The notes beneath the pieces were generated by a model. That model worked only from the letters and a program-made list of their open reading frames with translations. It searched no databases and had not been told where the DNA came from. A program made the translations under genes and the position numbers. A stretch of 64,000 nt of DNA from Burkholderia latens (GTDB taxonomy: Bacteria > Pseudomonadota > Gammaproteobacteria > Burkholderiales > Burkholderiaceae): NCBI RefSeq assembly GCF_001718795.1, contig NZ_CP013438.1, positions 2,275,577 to 2,339,576 on the forward strand, read 5' to 3'. Below, piece by piece: positions 59,249-64,000 of this stretch (position 1 is the first letter of the stretch; each line of letters opens with the position of its first letter).

Positions 59249-59283
59249 CTTTCCACAAGGTTTTCCACAGAAATTGTGGATAA
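59249..59283. other. Cluster of DnaA boxes
   Basis: Within 35 bp there are CTTTCCACA (59249-59257, two mismatches), TTTTCCACA (59261-59269, one mismatch) and TGTGGATAA (59275-59283, exact complement of TTATCCACA). The last two form an inverted pair. The site is between two divergent genes, about 2.9 kb from parA. Confidence 0.65.
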
Positions 59284-59513
59284 CTCGACCGTTATGGTCT
59301 GAAGTTACATCCCGCTCGCATCGCGAATTCGCGCCGCGCGACGCGGCGTTCCGGCAAGCATAGCGCAGCCAGGCGGGCCGCTTCGTGAATTCGCGACGGA
59401 ACATGCGTTGCGGCGTGGCCGCGTGCCCAGTAAGCTGCTCGCACATCGTTTCGCGGCCGCCTGCCTGTGGAACGCGATCCAACGCTGTTGCCATACAAGG
59501 CTTTCCGCTCGCC

Positions 59514-60110
59514 ATGCCGTCCGCGTACGACGATCCTGCTTACCTCGCCCAACTGCGTCACGATCTGCTGCGCTTCGCGCGGCTGCAGCTGCGCGATGCC
59601 GACGCGGCCGAAGACGCCGTGCAGGAAGCGCTGACGGCCGCGTGGACGCATGCGGGCGAGTTCGCCGGACGGTCCGCGCACAAGACGTGGGTCTTCGGGA
59701 TCCTGCGCAACAAGCTGATCGATACGCTGCGCGCGCGGCAGCGGACGGTGAGTCTGTCCGCGCTCGATGCGGAGCTCGACGGCGAATCGGCGCTGGATCG
59801 CGAGCTGTTCAAGGAAAACGGGCACTGGGCCGCACACACGAAGCCGCGGCCGTGGCCGCGTCCCGAAACGCTGTTGCAGCAACAGCAGTTCTGGACGCTA
59901 TTCCAGGTTTGCCTCGATCACCTGCCCGAACATATCGGCCGCGTGTTCATGATGCGCGAATTCCTGGATGTCGCGATCGACGATATCTGCCACGAACTGA
60001 CGTTGACGACGAATCATTGCAGCGTGCTGCTGTATCGGGCGCGCACGCGCCTGCGCACCTGCCTCAGCGAAAAAGGATTGACGACCGAAGATGCTGCCGG
60101 GGAAATGTAG
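59514..60110 (+). CDS. ECF-type RNA polymerase sigma factor
   Basis: This 198-residue sigma-70 family factor has region 2 (LLRFARLQLRDADAAEDAVQEALTAAW, then KTWVFGILRNKLID) and region 4 (LDHLPEHIGRVFMMREFLDVAIDDICHELTLTTNHCSVLLYRARTRL in part). A loop of 45-50 residues between them is Trp/Lys-rich. ATG 59514 fits the family start. It overlaps a zinc-finger anti-sigma gene by 20 bp. Such overlapping pairs are known for Burkholderia and Ralstonia ECF factors; the signal is unknown. Confidence 0.92.
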   Translation: MPSAYDDPAYLAQLRHDLLRFARLQLRDADAAEDAVQEALTAAWTHAGEFAGRSAHKTWVFGILRNKLIDTLRARQRTVSLSALDAELDGESALDRELFKENGHWAAHTKPRPWPRPETLLQQQQFWTLFQVCLDHLPEHIGRVFMMREFLDVAIDDICHELTLTTNHCSVLLYRARTRLRTCLSEKGLTTEDAAGEM

Positions 60111-60321
60111 GGACGTGACGCGACTGCTGTCGGCTGCGCTCGACCGGTCATTGACGCTTCAGGAGCACATGCAGGTGCATGTACATCTGCCGGTGTGCAG
60201 CGGATGCCGTGCGTATCGCGGGCAGATCGCGATGCTGCGGGCGGCCGCGCATGCGGCGGCGGGGCGCGACGTCGCGGCGGACGACGCTCGGCGCGAGTCG
60301 CCGGGCGACGAAGATCGCTGA
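60091..60321 (+). CDS. Zinc-finger anti-sigma factor (zf-HC2), soluble
   Basis: This 76-residue protein has the ZAS zinc motif H-x3-C-x2-C in HVHLPVCSGCRAYRGQ, plus an earlier Cys/His, and a short charged tail. It lacks a transmembrane helix, so it should be cytoplasmic. Overlap with the sigma gene indicates coupled synthesis and an inhibitor role. With Cys ligands and no membrane part, sensing of redox or metal stress is plausible, as in RsrA/ChrR-like systems. Confidence 0.87.
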   Translation: MLPGKCRDVTRLLSAALDRSLTLQEHMQVHVHLPVCSGCRAYRGQIAMLRAAAHAAAGRDVAADDARRESPGDEDR

Positions 60322-60772
60322 CGTATAGCGGCCAACGCGAGGCGGCAGCGCGGAAGGCCACGGTCGTTGCGGTCGGCTGTTGATCGTCTACCGCTGCGGA
60401 CTGCGTGCGCAGCTGTCGCGAAAGGCGCGGGGCGATGCAAACTTCCCGCGTCGGCACCGCAGTGCGATTGCGCGAAATCGAGCCGGCGCAGTTCGTCCGT
60501 GATGGCGATGCGCAGCCGGCGGCCGACGCGCCGGCGAGCCGGGCGTTGCCATGGTCACCGGCCGATGCGGCCCCGCGGTCTGATCTGGGTGATTCTCGGG
60601 TGCACGGTTTGATCGGCCGAGGCAGGACGGCAATGGCGCTGCGTTCGATGGCGGTGGGTCCGCGTTGGAACCGGGTTCGATCTCGTAAATGCCTTCAGTC
60701 CACTCGCGCGTGCGCCAGTCCGATACGCTTGCCGTCGATTTGATGCGACAAGAAAAATACGCCGTACAACAA
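60322..60772. other. Non-coding gap
   Basis: This 450-bp stretch between the anti-sigma gene and the ArsC-like gene has frames on both strands, but none with a ribosome site, plausible composition or a family likeness. I see no repeat or strong hairpin. The part from 60720 to 60772 is AT-rich and may hold the 3' end of the convergent transcripts. Confidence 0.5.
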
Positions 60773-61129
60773 TTATTCAAACAGCGCCCGCACTGACTCG
60801 GGCGGCCGGCCAATCGCCGCCTTGCCCCGATACACGACGATCGGACGCTGCAGCAGAATCGGATGCGCGGCAATCGCTTCATATGCGTCTGCGTCGGTCA
60901 GATTCGCGCGTGCAAGGTCCAGAGTCTTGTACGGTTCTTCGCCGTCACGCAGCATGTCGCGCACCGGCCGCGCGAGCTGACGATGCAGTGCTTCGAGTTC
61001 CTCGACAGACGGCGGCGTCTTCAGATACTCGATGACGTTCACCGGCGTACCGGTGCTGTTCAACGTTTCGACCAGTGCGAGCGTCTCGCGGGATTTCGAG
61101 CACCGGGGGTTGTGGTAGATCGTGATCAT
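60773..61129 (-). CDS. ArsC-family (YfgD-like) reductase
   Basis: This 118-residue protein has the thioredoxin-like ArsC fold with the motif YHNPRCSKSRET at residues 5-16. The conserved tail is LLQRPIVVYRGKAAIGRPPE. It is the glutaredoxin-linked ArsC/YfgD family, which includes true arsenate reductases and paralogues of unknown role. No other ars genes are here, so arsenate resistance is not assured. Its 5' end borders the parS region. Confidence 0.9.
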   Translation of the reverse strand: MITIYHNPRCSKSRETLALVETLNSTGTPVNVIEYLKTPPSVEELEALHRQLARPVRDMLRDGEEPYKTLDLARANLTDADAYEAIAAHPILLQRPIVVYRGKAAIGRPPESVRALFE

Positions 61130-61284
61130 CGGTCAGGCCTCCATGAGAGAGGCACGTATTGTAGCCAGTCTCGTTACGGGCGCTTCGGCGGGGTGCCAAT
61201 GTATATGTGATGGGCGATTTGAATGCCTGGCCGCACGATATTCGTCCGTTGGGTCGACCGGGGAATGCGCGCAACGCCCCGGTG

Positions 61285-61298
61285 TTTATGCGCATAAA
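61285..61298. other. parS: parS site 1
   Basis: Perfect 14-bp palindrome TTTATGCGCATAAA (flanks G and G). It is the leftmost of five copies in the window, about 880 bp upstream of parA. This sequence is what I recall as the centromere type of Burkholderia chromosome 2. Confidence 0.88.
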
Positions 61299-61444
61299 GG
61301 TGGTGGCTCGAACGCATGCGCGGCGCAGCGATCGGCACGGCTACGTGTTGGCGGGGACCGCTTCAGTCAAATGTTTCCCGGCGGCAATGCAATCGGAGCG
61401 GTATGTTTGGCGGGGGCAACGGTGGGATCCCTCTCCACCGCAGG

Positions 61445-61458
61445 TTTATGCGCATAAA
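61445..61458. other. parS: parS site 2
   Basis: Perfect TTTATGCGCATAAA with flanks G and G, as in site 1. It lies about 100 bp before the 9-bp tandem repeat. Confidence 0.88.
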
Positions 61459-61554
61459 GCTGTGGCGGTCGGAGGAGGGACGTCGGCATCCTTCATCGAA
61501 GGCCTGCGCATTTCAAGGTCTCCGGTGTTGGCTGAGTCATCCCGGATAGCGCCA

Positions 61555-61821
61555 GGGTCGCGGTGGTCGCGGTGGTCGCGGTGGTCGCGGTGGTCGCGGT
61601 GGTCGCGGTGGTCGCGGTGGTCGCGGTGGTCGCGGTGGTCGCGGTGGTCGCGGTGGTCGCGGTGGTCGCGGTGGTCGCGGTGGTCGCGGTGGTCGCGGTG
61701 GTCGCGGTGGTCGCGGTGGTCGCGGTGGTCGCGGTGGTCGCGGTGGTCGCGGTGGTCGCGGTGGTCGCGGTGGTCGCGGTGGTCGCGGTGGTCGCGGTGG
61801 TCGCGGTGGTCGCGGTGGTCG
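61555..61821. repeat. 9-bp tandem repeat, about 29 copies
   Basis: A near-perfect array of the nonamer GGTCGCGGT fills about 267 bp between parS sites 2 and 3. It has no visible interruption until its right end (GGTCGCCGAG). Because the unit is 9 bp it stays open in all frames and produces false reading frames such as (SRW)n, (VVA)n and (DHR)n; none has a ribosome site. It is GC-rich with paired G runs every few bases. Copy number probably varies between strains. Confidence 0.95.
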
Positions 61822-61860
61822 CCGAGATGCGTCCACGGAGGAGGCCACATTCGCCGGCGA

Positions 61861-61874
61861 TTTATGCGCATAAA
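61861..61874. other. parS: parS site 3
   Basis: Perfect TTTATGCGCATAAA with flanks A and C, about 40 bp after the tandem repeat and 290 bp before parA. Confidence 0.88.
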
Positions 61875-62048
61875 CTGACGACGCCATCGGCTGCAGCCGG
61901 ATCGCGCGGGCCAAGCTCCATTACCACCACCGCGACCACATTCGGAACAGCAACGCAGTTGCCGGATCGCCGCCCACGCGAATCCTCGCGCCCGAGCTTC
62001 ACACCGCTCCAAACTCGGTCCCACGTCAGCGCTCCGGCAGAGCGTGAC

Positions 62049-62062
62049 TTTATGCGCACAAA
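62049..62062. other. parS: parS site 4 (one mismatch)
   Basis: TTTATGCGCACAAA differs from the perfect palindrome at one base in the right arm. It lies 102 bp before the parA start, just ahead of the AT-rich promoter. Confidence 0.75.
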
Positions 62063-62102
62063 CCAATAGCCCAAACGGCCAACGCGTAGTTGGCGAACCA
62101 CA

Positions 62103-62136
62103 ATTTCATTGAAATATAAATATCGTCCTGTAGAAT
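62103..62136 (+). promoter_or_regulatory. parA promoter with palindrome over the -35 box
   Basis: A -35 box TTGAAA (62109-62114) and a -10 box TAGAAT (62131-62136) are 16 bp apart, each one base from consensus. The inverted repeat ATTTCA-T-TGAAAT (62103-62115) covers the -35 box, and AATTTCA is repeated at the -10 box. This suits an autorepressor operator. The parA start is 28 bp downstream. Confidence 0.7.
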
Positions 62137-62163
62137 TTCAACGACCAAAAACAGGAGTGAAAA

Positions 62164-62826
62164 TTGGCCGCGGAAATCATTGCAGTCACTCAACAAAAAG
62201 GCGGCGTCGGCAAGAGCACGATCGCCATGCACCTGGGTGCGGCATTCCATGAAAAAGGGAAGCGCGTCCTCGTCATTGACGCAGACGGTCAAAACACGCT
62301 GGTTCACTGGTCCAGCGCATCCGGTGACAGCGACGCCGGTATCCCTTTCCCGGTAGTCAATCTCGCTGAAGCCGGCGGCCAGATCCACCGCGAGATCAAG
62401 AAGTTCATCAACGACTACGACATCATCGTCGTCGATTGCCCGCCGTCGATTACCGAGAAAGTATCCGGCGTCGTGTTGCTGGCCGCATCGATCGCCGTGA
62501 TTCCGACTTCGTCGTCGCCGGCCGATTACTGGTCGAGCGTCGGGCTGGTCAAGCTGATCCAGCAGGCGCAGGTAATGAACGAAGACCTTCGCGCCGTTTT
62601 CCTGCTGAACAAGACCGAAGAGAAGCGCATGCTGACCCGCGAGCTCAAGCGCGCGCTCGAGGAGCTCGGTTTCCCGTTGCTTAAGACGCAAATTCCGACC
62701 CGGGAAGCCTACAAGCAGGCGATGGCGCTCGGTCAGACCGTGCTGCAAATGAACGATCGCGGCGCCAAGCTGGCCGCCGCGGAAATTCGCGCATGCGCCG
62801 ACGAAATCGTCGCCATGCTGCCCTGA
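62164..62826 (+). CDS. parA: ParA partition ATPase
   Basis: This 220-residue protein of the ParA/MinD family has the deviant Walker A QQKGGVGKST (signature K12, K17), the switch region VIDADGQNT and Walker B IIVVDCPPS. It drives segregation of the origin with ParB-parS. The start is TTG at 62164, with AGGAG six bases before it, which may limit the amount made. It is shorter than most chromosomal ParA proteins and lacks an N-terminal DNA-binding domain. parB follows 23 bp downstream, with a parS in the gap. Confidence 0.92.
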   Translation: MAAEIIAVTQQKGGVGKSTIAMHLGAAFHEKGKRVLVIDADGQNTLVHWSSASGDSDAGIPFPVVNLAEAGGQIHREIKKFINDYDIIVVDCPPSITEKVSGVVLLAASIAVIPTSSSPADYWSSVGLVKLIQQAQVMNEDLRAVFLLNKTEEKRMLTRELKRALEELGFPLLKTQIPTREAYKQAMALGQTVLQMNDRGAKLAAAEIRACADEIVAMLP

Positions 62827-62827
62827 C

Positions 62828-62841
62828 TTTATGCGCATAAA
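62828..62841. other. parS: parS site 5, joined to the parB ribosome binding site
   Basis: Perfect TTTATGCGCATAAA starting one base after the parA stop. Its last A residues are part of the parB Shine-Dalgarno AAGGAG (62839-62844), so ParB bound here could influence its own expression. Confidence 0.88.
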
Positions 62842-62849
62842 GGAGTCAC

Positions 62850-63911
62850 ATGAAGCCCTCCCAATTTGCAAAAGGATTCCAAGCGCGCCCGGATATCACG
62901 ACGAGCGAGAAGCGGACCGCGCTTGATCGGCTGAATGCCATCGACGGCATCGTCAAGTCCGAGACTGCTACGACAGCACCGACGAAATCCGCCAGAAAGG
63001 ACGTCGCGCCACCTGCCGTTGCCGACGTCCTGCTCGATCCGTCGACGGACGAGTCGCCGCAATATCGCGCGTGGCGCCTCGAGAACCGCTATGCCCCCGG
63101 TCAGGTGATCGAGCTGCCGCTGAAGGCGATCAAACATAGTCCGTTCAACCCGCGGCATTTCTATCTGAAGTCGTCGATTGCAGAGCTTGCGGTCAACCTC
63201 GCGAAGCAGGGGCAACAGCAGGCGATTCACGTGATTCCCGATTACGAGAATCCGGGTTCCTATTTCGTCAGCGACGGCGGCCGCCGCGTGCGCGCGTTGA
63301 AGGAAGCGAACAAGGAAACCGTGAAGGCGATCGTGATCGACGTGCCGATCGGAATCGAGAGCTACAAGCTCGGCTACGACTTGAACGTGCAACGCGATTC
63401 GCAGACGGTATTCGACAATGCCGTCGTATGGCGCCGCTTCCTGGACGACAAACATTTCCAGAGTCAGAAGGAACTGTCCGAACATCTCGGCCTCGATGAG
63501 TCGACGGTCGCAGTTGCGCTGTCGATCGGCAAGCTGCCGGAAGCCGTCATGCAGGAGATGGTCGCACGCCCCGATCGTTTCGGTTCGAACATGGCGTATC
63601 AGGTCGGCCGTTATCACAATGCGCGCGGCACCGAGGCAACGCTACGGCTGATCAACAAGATCGTGTCCGACGACCTCAGCACGCGCCAGGTGTCGGACAT
63701 CGTAAAGGGTCGCGTGGCAGCGCAGGAAACGCCTAAGCCGGCGGGCCGCCAGCGCTACGCGCAGCGGCTCGAGATCAAGCTTGGCGGCAAGTCGGTCGGC
63801 GACCTGAAGTCGTACGGCGAGGACCGGATCGAATTGCGCCTGCGTGGCTTGCCGAAGGACAAACGCGACGCGATCCTCGAGCAACTCGAGCGGATGCTGC
63901 TGTCGGAGTGA
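62850..63911 (+). CDS. parB: ParB centromere-binding protein
   Basis: This 353-residue protein has a ParB/Srx N-terminal domain with the box I-like IKHSPFNPRHFYL and box II-like SDGGRRVRAL, the CTP-binding region of the family (GERRxRA is usual; here Glu is replaced by Gly). A helix-turn-helix (SQKELSEHLGLDESTVAVALSIGKLP) reads parS. The C-terminal 60 residues should dimerise. A good AAGGAG lies before the ATG. After its stop there are about 90 bp to the window end with no further feature; a replication initiator gene may follow outside. Confidence 0.92.
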   Translation: MKPSQFAKGFQARPDITTSEKRTALDRLNAIDGIVKSETATTAPTKSARKDVAPPAVADVLLDPSTDESPQYRAWRLENRYAPGQVIELPLKAIKHSPFNPRHFYLKSSIAELAVNLAKQGQQQAIHVIPDYENPGSYFVSDGGRRVRALKEANKETVKAIVIDVPIGIESYKLGYDLNVQRDSQTVFDNAVVWRRFLDDKHFQSQKELSEHLGLDESTVAVALSIGKLPEAVMQEMVARPDRFGSNMAYQVGRYHNARGTEATLRLINKIVSDDLSTRQVSDIVKGRVAAQETPKPAGRQRYAQRLEIKLGGKSVGDLKSYGEDRIELRLRGLPKDKRDAILEQLERMLLSE

Positions 63912-64000
63912 CGGTAAGAGCGGGATGGGCCTGGCGATGTGTCGGGCCCGCTCAGATTGGACGAGACGAGCCGGCGGCTCCGAGGGAGGCCTGAACGGCC

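Noticed and set aside
60405..60743. 112-codon plus-strand frame and an overlapping minus-strand frame
   Set aside because: No ribosome site, no motif, and both strands are open to a similar degree, so coding is not supported.
60773..61129. Arsenic resistance operon
   Set aside because: Only an ArsC/YfgD-like gene is present; no arsR, arsB or acr3 nearby.
61555..61821. Possible CRISPR array
   Set aside because: The unit is 9 bp with no spacers, and no cas genes are present.
61207..62069. Long reading frames with (SRW)n, (VVA)n, (DHR)n and (PPR)n repeats
   Set aside because: They exist only because a 9-bp repeat keeps all frames open; no ribosome site, no family likeness, and they run over parS sites.
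63918..63953. Possible terminator after parB (GAGCGGG...CCCGCTC)
   Set aside because: Only 7 bp of stem with a 22-nt loop and no T-run; too weak to call.

Overview
The window is GC-rich, tightly packed DNA from a beta-proteobacterium, almost certainly Burkholderia (most likely the B. cepacia complex). The reasons are the gene content (ferulate catabolism, oxidative L-arabinose pathway, hopanoid cluster), the gene sizes, and the right end. There a small ParA, a ParB and five copies of the 14-bp palindrome TTTATGCGCATAAA form a partition locus. From memory, this palindrome is the parS type of the second Burkholderia chromosome, so I read the window as ending next to the chromosome 2 origin. No tRNA, rRNA, CRISPR array, transposase or prophage gene was found.

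Layout. (1) 1-8100, minus strand: a ferulate module (feruloyl esterase/tannase lipoprotein, porin, aromatic-acid MFS permease, feruloyl-CoA synthetase, vanillin dehydrogenase, hydratase/lyase) with a MarR regulator and two copies of the operator ATCAGG-N3-CCTGAT. (2) 8267-19308: a non-phosphorylating L-arabinose pathway with ABC importer, lactonase, dehydrogenase, two dehydratases, MFS permease and divergent LysR regulator. A 49-bp hairpin repeat array lies inside this operon. (3) 19455-20667: OsmC-like protein and a divergent GntR regulator with a TGGTATACCA operator. (4) 20798-28442: LacI regulator, CUT1 sugar ABC transporter and cytoplasmic GH42 beta-galactosidase, closed by a clear terminator. 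(5) 28503-30257: a small protein and an RhlE-type helicase.

(6) 30391-38326: a LysR regulator diverges from an overlapping five-gene operon of unknown pathway (ketopantoate-reductase-like, VOC, MaoC, CaiB CoA-transferase, divergent AroE). This is followed by a decayed C-terminal relic of glcF, then glcG and glcB, so an old glycolate locus seems to have been remodelled. (7) 38801-42539: a Cache/GGDEF cyclase and a Cache histidine kinase/NarL-type regulator pair. (8) 42702-52189: a hopanoid cluster (hpnM, hpnN, mlaA-like lipoprotein, hpnG, shc, hpnE, hpnD) joining lipid synthesis with transport. (9) 52445-59135: a small protein, a hydrolase, a CheY-CheC-PAS/GGDEF operon, a hybrid histidine kinase and an FMN reductase.

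(10) 59249-64000: a DnaA-box cluster, an ECF sigma/anti-sigma pair, an ArsC-like protein, then a 1-kb non-coding region with four parS sites and a 9-bp tandem repeat of about 29 copies, then parA, a fifth parS fused to the parB ribosome binding site, and parB.
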